NCBI GenBank assembly: GCA_958295765.1
Contig: CATQHB010000002.1
Coordinates: 301,717-365,716 of the forward strand
Reading direction: 5' to 3'
DNA: 64,000 nucleotides
DNA from: an uncultured Dehalococcoidia bacterium
Lineage (GTDB): Bacteria; Chloroflexota; Dehalococcoidia; Lucifugimonadales; UBA3495
The translations under genes were made by a program, and so were the position numbers. This document shows, in pieces, positions 43,611-51,842 of this stretch; position 1 is the first letter of the stretch; every line of letters starts with the position of its first letter. The notes beneath the pieces are model-generated. The model saw nothing but the letters and a program-made list of their open reading frames with translations. It ran no database searches and had not been told where the DNA came from.

Positions 43611-45115
43611 CTTTCTTTCCAGGGGAATTCCACCTTCCAGAGGTTGTTGTAACCGCCCCCCGCACTCACGTACTGGCCGGTAACGATGCGGGCAATAGCG
43701 TACTCCGGGAGGGCCACCGCCACCATACATTTCCCGTCAAATATCCCGCCGCGTATCTCGCCGCGCCAGTCAAAAAAGCTGAAGTCCCGGTTGTCAAACC
43801 CGGATTGCGGGCGCGGGGCCGGCAGGTCGTCCACCTCAACCGGGTACAGGTGGAGAAAGAACGTCGCCTCGGTGTCGGCGCGGGCGCACGGCTCCCGGAC
43901 ATACACCAACCGGTTATCGCTGAGATACAGGTCAAAATCGGAGCGGATCAGGGGTTCGCCGGATACCAGCGCCGCGTATTCGGCGCGGGTCTCCGCTGGG
44001 GTGAGGACCGGTACGGTCCTGGCGCTGGTATCGGTATCCGCTGCGGTGGCGGCAGTTCCGGGCGTGGCGTTGAAATACTGAAAAACGATCAACCCGATAC
44101 CGGCGGCGATTAGCAGAGAGCCGGTCAGCAGCCAGAGGGGAACCGGCCGGCCCGACAGTTTCCAGCCGCGGCAGGGCGCCGGCGCGCTTGCCGCTGCCCG
44201 TCGCTGCGCCAGCGCCAGCTCCAGGGAGTAGAAAAGACAGCCGACGCCGAACAGATACTCCCGCGCCTCATACAGGCGGCCCAGGTCGACGTTGCCGTTC
44301 ACGTTATGATAGTTCACGTAGGAGAGGGCCAGAACCAGCGCCAGGGTTGCCGTGGCGGCAACGGCCAATGCGACTTGCCGGGAAATCAGGGCGAAGGTGA
44401 GCAAGAGCAGCAGCAGCGCCTTCTCCTCAATCACAATCAACCCGAAGGATTGTCGGATACCGTAGATGTATTCGCTGAAGTCCGCTCCGGTGAAGTCTTT
44501 GAGGTTCCCGCCTGAGCCAAAGGAAAGCATCAGCAGAAAGCCGAGCATCAGCAGGATTGAGGGCAACGGAATCCCGCAAAGCCGGTCTTTCCGGCAAAAG
44601 AAAGCCGCGCTGGTTGCCATACACAGCAGCAGCGTGCCATTCAGGTAGATGATGTCAAACGCGCCATTGGCGCTATTGTGGACGGTGAATTCCTGCTGCT
44701 GATTCCAGGACAGGAAGAAGTCGGGCGTCGCGAACCCGAAGATGCGCTGTCCCCAACTGACTTCCTCGCCGGCGGCAAACAGCAGCGCCACGCCGCCGAG
44801 CAGATAGACGCCGCGCCGGAAGAGGCTCCGCTCCCGCCAGGCCGTGCCGAACAGCAGGCCGCCGGCCAGGAGCAGGCAGACTGCGGTGAGGTACTCCACC
44901 CAGGAGTCTTCCCGGGTCAGCGCCTCGAATCTCTCCGGGGCGACGGCGATGAGAACGCTGAAGAAGAGTACGTTCAGCCCCAGGCCGAGGTAAGCAAGGA
45001 CGGCAACCTTATTGTCGAAACCCGTTGCGGGGGGGTTGGTGGCAGAATTTGGGTGTTCATAGGAGGATTCCGGCGTACCTGCTCCGCGCTGTTCGCTTGT
45101 TCCCGGCTCAGACAT
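43604..45115 (-). CDS. Polytopic membrane protein with the same unnamed C-terminal domain
   Basis: 503 residues. About ten hydrophobic segments span residues 35-375. A conserved loop motif AGEEVSWGQRIFGFATPDF follows the third or fourth segment, with FTVHNSANGAFD after it; I have seen this motif in uncharacterised membrane proteins but cannot name a function. Residues 390-503 are a soluble domain nearly identical in pattern to that ending the convergent gene (RSDFDLYL, FFLHLYPVEV, GFDNRDFSF, ALPEYAIARIVTGQY). The domain follows a last hydrophobic segment (LLIAAGIGLIVFQYF), so it is probably displayed on one face of the membrane. Confidence 0.7.
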   Translation of the reverse strand: MSEPGTSEQRGAGTPESSYEHPNSATNPPATGFDNKVAVLAYLGLGLNVLFFSVLIAVAPERFEALTREDSWVEYLTAVCLLLAGGLLFGTAWRERSLFRRGVYLLGGVALLFAAGEEVSWGQRIFGFATPDFFLSWNQQQEFTVHNSANGAFDIIYLNGTLLLCMATSAAFFCRKDRLCGIPLPSILLMLGFLLMLSFGSGGNLKDFTGADFSEYIYGIRQSFGLIVIEEKALLLLLLTFALISRQVALAVAATATLALVLALSYVNYHNVNGNVDLGRLYEAREYLFGVGCLFYSLELALAQRRAAASAPAPCRGWKLSGRPVPLWLLTGSLLIAAGIGLIVFQYFNATPGTAATAADTDTSARTVPVLTPAETRAEYAALVSGEPLIRSDFDLYLSDNRLVYVREPCARADTEATFFLHLYPVEVDDLPAPRPQSGFDNRDFSFFDWRGEIRGGIFDGKCMVAVALPEYAIARIVTGQYVSAGGGYNNLWKVEFPWKESE

Positions 45116-45495
45116 CCCGACTCCTGCCTACGGCGCGGATTGTTCTCATTATGTTGGCGATAGGGCGATTGTCAATAGCATTGGGCCGGGGCAATCGCGG
45201 CTTAACCAGGGCAACCAAGGCAACCCGTTCAACCGTACTATGGCAACCTGAGCAACCGTCGGCAACCCAAGAACCGTCGTTCCGGCGAAAGCCGGAATCC
45301 AGAACCCTAACCCTATGTAAGCCGGCACGCTCTTTCCCCGGGGATTTCCTGGATTCCGGCTTTCCCCGGAACGACGGTTGCTTGGCTACCGAAGGTTCTG
45401 GATTCCAACCGGCGCCGGAATGACGGGATATGTAATATAATGACCGGGATTCCATAACCCCGGAACCCCATAATCAAGGGAGTATAACGACAAGA
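45116..45495. repeat. R4-R2 composite repeat region
   Basis: R4 phrases lie at 45185-45265 (GGGCAATCGCGGCTTAACCA and following), then an R2 element at 45274-45376 and a partial R2 arm at 45395-45424. A TATAAT at 45436-45441 could be the -10 element of the phosphatase gene, but no fitting -35 is seen. Confidence 0.8.
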
Positions 45496-46107
45496 ATGGG
45501 CAGAATCTACATTGTGCGACACGGCGAAACGGAGTGGAACGCCGAGGGGCGGATTCAGGGGCATACCGACGTGGGGCTGTCCAACCGGGGCCGGGCGCAG
45601 GCCCGGGCCGTGGCCCGGCGGCTGTCCGACGTGCCTTTTGACGTGGCCTACTCCAGCGATTTGAGCCGCACCCGGGACACGGCCCGGCTCATCCTCGGCG
45701 AGCGGGAGCGGCCCCTGCACGCCGTCCCCGAACTGCGGGAGTATCATAAGGGGGTGTTTGAGGGGCTGACGGTGCCGGAGTACCGCCAGCGCTACCCGGA
45801 GCTGTACCGTGCCTCTCTGGTCAACGACCCGGACTTTGCCCCGCCGGGGGGTGAAACCATCCGCGAGTGCGCCGCCCGGCTGGCCGGGTTTGCCGCCGGC
45901 CTGGTCGAGCGGCACCCGGAGGACAACGTGCTGGTGGTGGGGCATGGCGGCTCCCTGCGCAGTTGCGTAACGGCCCTGCTGAACCTGCCGTTGGAAGCCA
46001 ACTGGAAGTTGGTGATGCACAACTGCGCCCTGTCCCTGATTTACACCTACCCGGATAACGCCGTGCTGCACCTGTATAACGACACTTCCCACCTGAATGG
46101 GGTATGA
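45496..46107 (+). CDS. cobC: Histidine phosphatase family protein, probable alpha-ribazole phosphatase (CobC-like)
   Basis: 203 residues of the phosphoglycerate-mutase-like superfamily: catalytic VRHGETEWN at residues 7-15, SSDLSRTRDTA, the ELREYHKGVFEGL motif and the second catalytic histidine in VVGHGGSLR. The fold alone does not give the substrate. Its place directly before cobQ and cobU in a cobalamin region makes alpha-ribazole-5-phosphate (or cobalamin-5-phosphate) phosphatase the best guess, and the enzyme is otherwise missing from the pathway here. A GGGAG site lies about 12 nt upstream. Confidence 0.8.
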   Translation: MGRIYIVRHGETEWNAEGRIQGHTDVGLSNRGRAQARAVARRLSDVPFDVAYSSDLSRTRDTARLILGERERPLHAVPELREYHKGVFEGLTVPEYRQRYPELYRASLVNDPDFAPPGGETIRECAARLAGFAAGLVERHPEDNVLVVGHGGSLRSCVTALLNLPLEANWKLVMHNCALSLIYTYPDNAVLHLYNDTSHLNGV

Positions 46108-46430
46108 TGGGGGGAGACGTTCCGGGCAATTGCGTCTTAACCAGGGCAACGCATGAAACAGTCATTGGCAACCTGAGCAACCGTCGGTAACCCAAGCAAC
46201 CGTCGTTCCGGCGAAAGCCGGAATCCAGGAAATCCTACCGGAAAAGAGCGTGCCGGCTATCGAGCGTTCTGGATTCCGGCTTTCGCCGGAACGACGGTTT
46301 TATGACCGGAATGACGGTTTTATATGCGGCGATTGCCTTTTGGGTGAACGCAGGAACTGCATACCTACCTACCGGCTGTCCTGAGCCAGTCGAAGGCTGC
46401 CCCGCCGGGCAAATGAGAGAGGAACAACCG
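46108..46430. repeat. R4-R2 composite repeat region before cobQ
   Basis: R4 phrases (TTGCGTCTTAACCAGGGCAA near 46129 and GGTAACCCAAGCAACCG near 46185) precede an R2 element at 46200-46297. A divergent R1 arm (GGCTGTCCTGAGCCAGTCGA) lies at 46374. The cobQ frame is open through part of this but it is repeat DNA. Confidence 0.8.
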
Positions 46431-47993
46431 TTGACCGAACATTCCAACAATCGGCCGGCCGGCCAGGTTTTAATGGTGCAGGGCACCGCCTCCCACGTGG
46501 GCAAGAGCGTGCTGGTGTCGGCCCTGTGCCGCATCCTGCGCCAGGACGGGTTTCGCGTCGCCCCCTTCAAGGCGCAGAATATGTCCAACAATTCCTACGT
46601 TACCAGGGACGGCGGCGAAATTGGCCGCGCCCAGGCGGTGCAGGCCGAGGCGGCCGGCGTGGAGGCCCGGGTGGAGATGAACCCGGTCCTGCTGAAACCC
46701 GAAGCCGACCACATCGCCCAGGTGGTGCGGCTGGGCCGTCCCCTGGTTTCCGCCCAGGTGCGGGACTACTTCGCCCTGAAAGCCCAGCTTTGGGAGTCGG
46801 TGCATACTTCCCTGGACACCCTCCGCAGCGAATATGACATCGTAGTTATTGAGGGGGCCGGCAGCCCGGCGGAGATTAACCTGAAGGCTACCGAAATCGT
46901 CAATATGCGGGTGGCCCGCTACGCCGACGCGCCGGTGCTGCTCTGCGGCGACATCGACCGGGGGGGCGTGTTCGCCGCCCTGGTCGGCACCCTGGAACTG
47001 CTGGAGCCGGCAGAACGGGCCACCATCCAGGGTTTTGTCATCAACAAGTTCCGGGGCGACGCCAGCCTGCTGACCGACGGGCTGACCATGCTGGAGCAGC
47101 GCACCGGCGTTCCGGTGCTGGGCGTGGTGCATCACTTCCGGGACATCCACATCCCGGAGGAGGACTCGGTAGCCCTGGATTTGCCGGCCCGGCCCGCCGG
47201 CCCGGCGGCGCTGGATATTGCGGTGGTGCAACTGCCCCACATCTCCAACTTCGACGACTTTGACCCCCTGGCCCGGGAACCGGGGGTAGGTCTCCGCTAC
47301 GTGGCCGCCGCCGCCGACCTGGGCCAGCCCGACCTGGTTATCCTGCCCGGCAGCAAGACCACGATGCCCGACCTGATGTGGTTGGAGGGCCAGGGAATAG
47401 GCCAGGCTATCCGCGACCGCCACCGGGCGGGAACTGCCATCGTCGGCATCTGCGGCGGCTACCAGATGTTGGGAACCCGCCTCTATGACCCGGAAGGCAT
47501 TGAATCGACCCGCCCGGAAATGGACGGCCTGGGTCTGCTGCCCCTGACCACCGTGTTTGCTGGCACCAAGGAAACCCACCGGATTCAGGGAGAGGTAGCC
47601 GAGGGTTCCGGGCTGCTGGCCGGGGCCGGCGGGCTGTCCCTCAGCGGCTATGAGATTCACATGGGCCGCACCACCGGCGAGGGGGTTGGCATCCCGTTCC
47701 GCATCAATGACCGCTCCGACATCGCCGTTACGTCCGCCACTGCCTTTGACGGGTCGATGGACGCCGCCGGGCAGGTGTTGGGCACCTACATTCACGGCCT
47801 CTTTCACAACGGCGGCCTGCGCCAGGCAATGCTCCGGGAACTGGCCCGGCGCAAGGGGGTTGCTCTGCCCACGCTGTCCGGTTTGAGCGATATGGACGCC
47901 GAGTTTGACAAGCTGGCCGACTGGGTGCGTTCCAGCCTGCAAATGGACGCCATTTACCGGATGACCGGCTTGAATCGGGACTTGGGGAGTTAG
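46431..47993 (+). CDS. cobQ: Cobyric acid synthase CobQ/CbiP
   Basis: Glutamine-dependent amidation of side chains b, d, e and g of adenosylcobyrinate diamide. About 520 residues. The P-loop-like GTASHVGKSVLVSALCR lies near the N-terminus, followed by PFKAQNMSNNSYVT, VIEGAGSPAEINL, the glutaminase motif GICGGYQMLG with the nucleophilic Cys, and the C-terminal TYIHGLFHN. I place the start at the TTG at 46431 because GAGAGG lies nine bases before it; the ATG at 46413 has no ribosome site. cobU begins 4 nt after the stop. Confidence 0.96.
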   Translation: MTEHSNNRPAGQVLMVQGTASHVGKSVLVSALCRILRQDGFRVAPFKAQNMSNNSYVTRDGGEIGRAQAVQAEAAGVEARVEMNPVLLKPEADHIAQVVRLGRPLVSAQVRDYFALKAQLWESVHTSLDTLRSEYDIVVIEGAGSPAEINLKATEIVNMRVARYADAPVLLCGDIDRGGVFAALVGTLELLEPAERATIQGFVINKFRGDASLLTDGLTMLEQRTGVPVLGVVHHFRDIHIPEEDSVALDLPARPAGPAALDIAVVQLPHISNFDDFDPLAREPGVGLRYVAAAADLGQPDLVILPGSKTTMPDLMWLEGQGIGQAIRDRHRAGTAIVGICGGYQMLGTRLYDPEGIESTRPEMDGLGLLPLTTVFAGTKETHRIQGEVAEGSGLLAGAGGLSLSGYEIHMGRTTGEGVGIPFRINDRSDIAVTSATAFDGSMDAAGQVLGTYIHGLFHNGGLRQAMLRELARRKGVALPTLSGLSDMDAEFDKLADWVRSSLQMDAIYRMTGLNRDLGS

Positions 47994-47997
47994 GCTG

Positions 47998-48579
47998 ATG
48001 CCAGACACGGCCGGCTTGACGCTGATTTTAGGGGGCGTCCGCTCCGGCAAGAGCGCTTTTGCCGAGGGACTGGCCCGGGAGTTGAACCGGCCCACGCTCT
48101 ACCTGGCGACCGGGCAGGTTACTGATGCGGAAATGGCCGAGCGCATCCGCCGCCACCGGGAGCGGCGCCCGTCTCACTGGCTTACCGTCGAGGAACCGCT
48201 GCAACCGGCAACGGCTTTGGCTGAGGCCCTGACCGTACCCAACCCGCCCGGCATCATCCTGCTGGATTCGCTGGATGTTTGGGTTGCCAACCGGCTGCTG
48301 GCCGATGAGGCTGAGGATTTTAACACGGTGGAATCCGCTGCCCTGGCCGAACTGGAGCGGTTGCTGGAGGTATGCCGTCAAGGGGCATCCGCTACCGCTA
48401 CTACTTCAACTGCGACCTTTCTGGTCAGCAGCGAGGTGGGCCTGAGTCCGGTGCCGCCCAACGCCCTGGGCCGACGGTTCCAGGACTTGCTGGGAACCGT
48501 CAATCAGCAGGCCGCCGCCGCCGCCGATGCGGTGTATCTGGTGGTGGCCGGGGTGCCGGTGCCAGTCAAGCCCCGCTGA
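47998..48579 (+). CDS. cobU: Adenosylcobinamide kinase / guanylyltransferase CobU
   Basis: Phosphorylates adenosylcobinamide and adds GMP, preparing it for CobS. 193 residues with the P-loop GGVRSGKSAFAE at 12-23, RIRRHRERRPSHWLTVEEP (catalytic His region), LLDSLDVWVANRLL, FLVSSEVGLSPVPPNALGRRFQD and NQQAAAAADAVYLVVAGVPV. The gene starts four bases after cobQ, so they are co-transcribed. A ten-residue stretch ASATATTSTAT interrupts the usual spacing before the FLVSSEVG strand. Confidence 0.96.
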   Translation: MPDTAGLTLILGGVRSGKSAFAEGLARELNRPTLYLATGQVTDAEMAERIRRHRERRPSHWLTVEEPLQPATALAEALTVPNPPGIILLDSLDVWVANRLLADEAEDFNTVESAALAELERLLEVCRQGASATATTSTATFLVSSEVGLSPVPPNALGRRFQDLLGTVNQQAAAAADAVYLVVAGVPVPVKPR

Positions 48580-48638
48580 TATAAACCGCCCGGCAGATAA
48601 GGTATAATACCCGCCAGTTGGCAAACGGGAGTTGGTTG

Positions 48639-48911
48639 ATGGAGTTCAAGTTAGTCCTGACCGACTACATCGAGCAGGCGATGGCCCAAGCCGTTTATGA
48701 GGAGTTGGGCGACGGGACTTTTGGCGGGACTATTCCCCCTTGCTGGGGAGTAATGGCCTTCGGAACGACCCGGCCGGAGTGCCAGAATGAGTTGCGTTCC
48801 GTTCTGGAGGACTGGATAGTTACCGGTCTGCGCTGGGGTCATCCCCTGCCAATAATCGCCGGAATTGACCTGAACCTGGATGCCCCCCGTGAACCGGTGG
48901 AATCCCGGTAG
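48639..48911 (+). CDS. HicB-family protein (orphan antitoxin-like)
   Basis: 90 residues. The pattern AVYEELGDGTFGGTIPPCWGVMAFGTTRPECQNELRSVLEDW, then HPLPIIAGIDLNL, is the HicB partial RNase H fold. No HicA toxin gene (a small double-stranded RNA-binding protein) is found on either side. The ATG at 48639 follows GGGAG by eight bases; an in-frame upstream start at 48618 lacks one. A TATAAT at 48603-48608 may be its -10 element. It lies between cobU and the PduX-like kinase on the same strand. It may be a domesticated regulator or a remnant. Confidence 0.8.
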   Translation: MEFKLVLTDYIEQAMAQAVYEELGDGTFGGTIPPCWGVMAFGTTRPECQNELRSVLEDWIVTGLRWGHPLPIIAGIDLNLDAPREPVESR

Positions 48912-48996
48912 ATGGAACCCTTTGCTTTGACCGATTAGCCTTTATTAGCTTGATGGCTTGCCGGGTATAATAACCTCAACTTACTCTGGTACTATC

Positions 48997-49923
48997 TTGA
49001 ACGAACAGACTCCCCCCCTACCCGACACCTCCCCGCCGCCGGAGGCCCCCATCGGCGCCGCCACCGTGCGCGCCCCCGGCGTCTGTGGCGAGTTGGTGCA
49101 GGGGATGTTGGGCGACTCTTACTTTCTGGTTACCTGTCCGGTGGACTTCTTTGCCCGGGTGCGGGTGGAGCTTTACCGGGGGTTGTCCGGCGTAGCGGCG
49201 CCCCCGGACTGCGCCAAGACCGCCGCCGCCGTAGCCCATACCCTGGCCCACCTGGGACACGCTGACCTGGGGGCGCGGGTCAGCGTCAGCAACCCCATTC
49301 CCCGGGGCAAGGGCCTGGGCAGCAGCAGCGCTGACCTGTCCGCCGCTATCGCCGCCACCGGCCTGGCCCTGGGCGTAGCACTGCCCCCGGCCCGGATTGG
49401 CCGGCTGGCTCTGCAAGTGGAGCCTACCGACGGCGTGATGTTCCCCGGCATCGCCCTCTTTGACCACCGGGCCGGCACGCTGGTTGAGGAACTGGGGCCG
49501 CCGCTGCCCCTGGAAATCGTCGCCCTGGACTTCGGCGGTTCGGTGGATACGCTGGACTTCAACCGGGTTGACCGCCGCGCCCAATGGCAGGCGATTCAAC
49601 CGCAGACCGACGCGGCCCTGGCCCTGGTGCGGGAAGGACTGGCCCGACGCGACGCCCGGCTGCTGGGGCAGGGCGCCTCCCGCAGCGCTGAGGCCGGGCA
49701 GCAGGTATCCTTCAAGCCTCGCCTGCCCGACGTGGCCCGGTTCGCTGAATCGGTCGGCGCCGTCGGGGTCAACGTGGCCCACAGCGGCGCCATTATCGGC
49801 GTGCTGCTGGACGCTAGGGAACGGCGCGGCAAGTCGGTTTTCCGGCAAGCACGGGAGTCCTTCCCGGAGGCCGAGGCAATTCACCACCTGCGGCTTTTGG
49901 GCGGCGGCGTCCGGGTAGTGTAG
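48997..49923 (+). CDS. pduX: GHMP kinase, L-threonine kinase PduX-like
   Basis: 308 residues. The family opening APGVCGELVQG, the GHMP ATP-binding motif NPIPRGKGLGSSSADLSAA, VEPTDGVMFPGIALFDHR and the C-terminal GVNVAHSGAIIGVLLD match PduX/L-threonine kinase. This enzyme makes L-threonine O-3-phosphate, the substrate of the CobD-like decarboxylase at 35.8 kb, so the aminopropanol arm of cobalamin is complete. The start is a TTG at 48997; an in-frame TTG at 48958 would include a TATAAT sequence at 48966-48971 that looks like a -10 element. No strong ribosome site is seen. Confidence 0.85.
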   Translation: MNEQTPPLPDTSPPPEAPIGAATVRAPGVCGELVQGMLGDSYFLVTCPVDFFARVRVELYRGLSGVAAPPDCAKTAAAVAHTLAHLGHADLGARVSVSNPIPRGKGLGSSSADLSAAIAATGLALGVALPPARIGRLALQVEPTDGVMFPGIALFDHRAGTLVEELGPPLPLEIVALDFGGSVDTLDFNRVDRRAQWQAIQPQTDAALALVREGLARRDARLLGQGASRSAEAGQQVSFKPRLPDVARFAESVGAVGVNVAHSGAIIGVLLDARERRGKSVFRQARESFPEAEAIHHLRLLGGGVRVV

Positions 49924-50060
49924 GGGTTGTTTTCCCCGGAGACGCTGATGCGCCGGGATTAGATTCCTACCGGTGAAACTCGGCGCGCCGCCGGGTCTCT
50001 GTGGTAAAATCCCGGTCTGAACCTGAATCTGAACCTAAATTATTCGGAGGGCCTGCGCGA

Positions 50061-51134
50061 ATGGCAGAATATAACCTGGCAATCATCGGCGGCGACGGCA
50101 TCGGCCCGGAGGTGGTGGCCGAGGGCAAAAAGACCCTGGACTACCTGGCCGCCCATACCCCTGGCCTCAGCTTTAACTACACCGAGTTTCCCTGGGGTTC
50201 CGCCTACTATCGGGAGACCGGGCGGATGATGCCCGAGGACGGGCTGGAGCAGGTGCAAGGCAATCAGGCCATCCTGTTCGGCGCGGTGGGCGACCCGGAC
50301 ATTCCCGACCACATCACCTTGCAGGGGTTGTTGCTGCCGATGCGCCGCGCCTTTGACCAGGGCGTATGCGTCCGCCCGGCCTACCTGCATCCCGGCGTAA
50401 CTTCCCCCCTGGCCGGCAAAGGCCCCGGCGACGTTGACCTGGTGATTTTCCGGGAAAACACCGAGGGCGAATACGCGCCGGTGGGCGGGCGGCTCTATCC
50501 GGGGACGCCCCACGAAACGGTAATGCAGACCAACGTTTTTACCCGCCGCGGCACCGAGCGCATCATCCGCGCCGCCTTTGAGCATTGCGTCCGGCGCAGC
50601 AAGGGGAACAAGGTAACTTCCGTTACCAAGTCCAACGCCCAGGCTTTCGGCATGGTCTTTTGGGACGAGGTGTTTCAGGCGGTAGCCGCCGAGTATCCCC
50701 AAGTGGAAACCGAGTCGCTGCTGGTGGACCGGGTGGCAATGGACCTGGTGCGCTGGCCGGAGGATTTTGACGTGATGGTGGCGTCCAACCTCTTTGCCGA
50801 CATCATTTCCGACATTGCGGCGGTGGTAACCGGCAGTATGGGCCTGGCCCCCAGCGCCAACATCAACCCGGAACGGCAGTACCCGTCAATGTTTGAGCCG
50901 GTGCACGGCGCCGCCTTTGACATCACCGGCCAGGGCATCGCCAACCCCCTGGCGACCATCTCGGCGGTAGGGATGATGCTGGAACACCTGGGCGAGCCGG
51001 AAGCCGCCGCGCGGGTCGAAGCAGCAGTAGTCCGCAGCTTGCAGGAACGGCAAGTAATGACCCCCGACCTGGGCGGCACCGCCACCACCAGCCAGGTGGG
51101 GGATGAGGTGGTGAGGCTGCTGGGGGAGGGGTAG
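50061..51134 (+). CDS. Isocitrate/isopropylmalate dehydrogenase family, tartrate/D-malate dehydrogenase type
   Basis: 357 residues of the metal- and NAD-dependent beta-decarboxylating dehydrogenase family. IIGGDGIGPEVVAEG at the N-terminus, LLLPMRRAFDQGVCVRPAYL, FRENTEGEYAPVGG, the VTSVTKSNAQAF loop, the metal-binding NLFADIISDIAA and EPVHGAAFDITGQGIANP are all present. The loop FRENTEGEY and VTKSNAQ favour the tartrate/D-malate (TtuC/DmlA) branch over 3-isopropylmalate; the exact substrate is open. CGGAGGG precedes the ATG by nine bases. It stands alone. Confidence 0.9.
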   Translation: MAEYNLAIIGGDGIGPEVVAEGKKTLDYLAAHTPGLSFNYTEFPWGSAYYRETGRMMPEDGLEQVQGNQAILFGAVGDPDIPDHITLQGLLLPMRRAFDQGVCVRPAYLHPGVTSPLAGKGPGDVDLVIFRENTEGEYAPVGGRLYPGTPHETVMQTNVFTRRGTERIIRAAFEHCVRRSKGNKVTSVTKSNAQAFGMVFWDEVFQAVAAEYPQVETESLLVDRVAMDLVRWPEDFDVMVASNLFADIISDIAAVVTGSMGLAPSANINPERQYPSMFEPVHGAAFDITGQGIANPLATISAVGMMLEHLGEPEAAARVEAAVVRSLQERQVMTPDLGGTATTSQVGDEVVRLLGEG

Positions 51135-51260
51135 GGGAGCATGTCACTGGTGATGCCGCGGATACAACTACTGATAGGGAAATCGCCAATCAGGATTGAT
51201 CATATTAAGCAATAAGGGTATATTCAATGATATAAGAAATCATCGCGCCTGAAGTCTGTA

Positions 51261-51839
51261 ATGCAACCCCCTATTAAGCGTTGGCCGCCTGCTCGCCCCC
51301 TTACGTTCAAGCCTCGGAATGAGGAACGCTTGTATTCCCTGCGGGAGTTTGACGTTGACAGCGGCGATACAATTATCGCAGTTTTCCAGGGCAGACGTGG
51401 TGCTAATCCCAACCTTGATATAATCGTCAAGTACCGGCAGCGGGGAGTGAGTCGGTTGCGGACACCCCTGCATCTGCACTGGGCCATCGACCTGCTCATT
51501 AAAAAGCAACACCGGGAAGTTTTGACCAACGATTTCGTGCGGTTTCTCTTGGATTTATATAATGAGCTTCCGCCTTTTGCCTCTCTGGATGATCGCACCG
51601 AACGGCTTGACCATCAGATAGGGGATGCTATCAGCCGGGAAGTACTGGAGCGTTTTCAGCCCCTTGACGCTTTCGGTGAATACAGTGTGGAATTCACCGG
51701 ATACATCTTGGAGTTGATGAGCATTTGCGAAAAGACCGGGAGTGCGAATGCTTTTATGTTCCGAGGGGTACTCTCGGCCATTCTGGAAGGTCGAGACATT
51801 TTTAGCGTTGCTTCTGCCGCCAGCTACCGGGGCCGGTAA
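51261..51839 (+). CDS. Uncharacterised protein convergent with a DNA methyltransferase
   Basis: 192 residues, soluble, charged. Recognisable only as a compact protein with a segment NLDIIVKYRQRGVSRLRTPL followed by HLHWAIDLLIKKQHR and a helical C-terminal half. Its stop lies 3 nt from the stop of the methyltransferase gene on the other strand, a common arrangement for a partner in a restriction-modification system. No PD-(D/E)xK or HNH motif is clear, so an endonuclease role is a guess from position. GC content is lower than that of the flanking dehydrogenase. No ribosome site is obvious before the ATG. Confidence 0.6.
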   Translation: MQPPIKRWPPARPLTFKPRNEERLYSLREFDVDSGDTIIAVFQGRRGANPNLDIIVKYRQRGVSRLRTPLHLHWAIDLLIKKQHREVLTNDFVRFLLDLYNELPPFASLDDRTERLDHQIGDAISREVLERFQPLDAFGEYSVEFTGYILELMSICEKTGSANAFMFRGVLSAILEGRDIFSVASAASYRGR

Positions 51840-51842
51840 GTC

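Noticed and set aside
46470-48095. 541-residue open frame antisense to cobQ and cobU
   Set aside because: Antisense shadow of two fully recognised cobalamin genes; no ribosome site and no motif.
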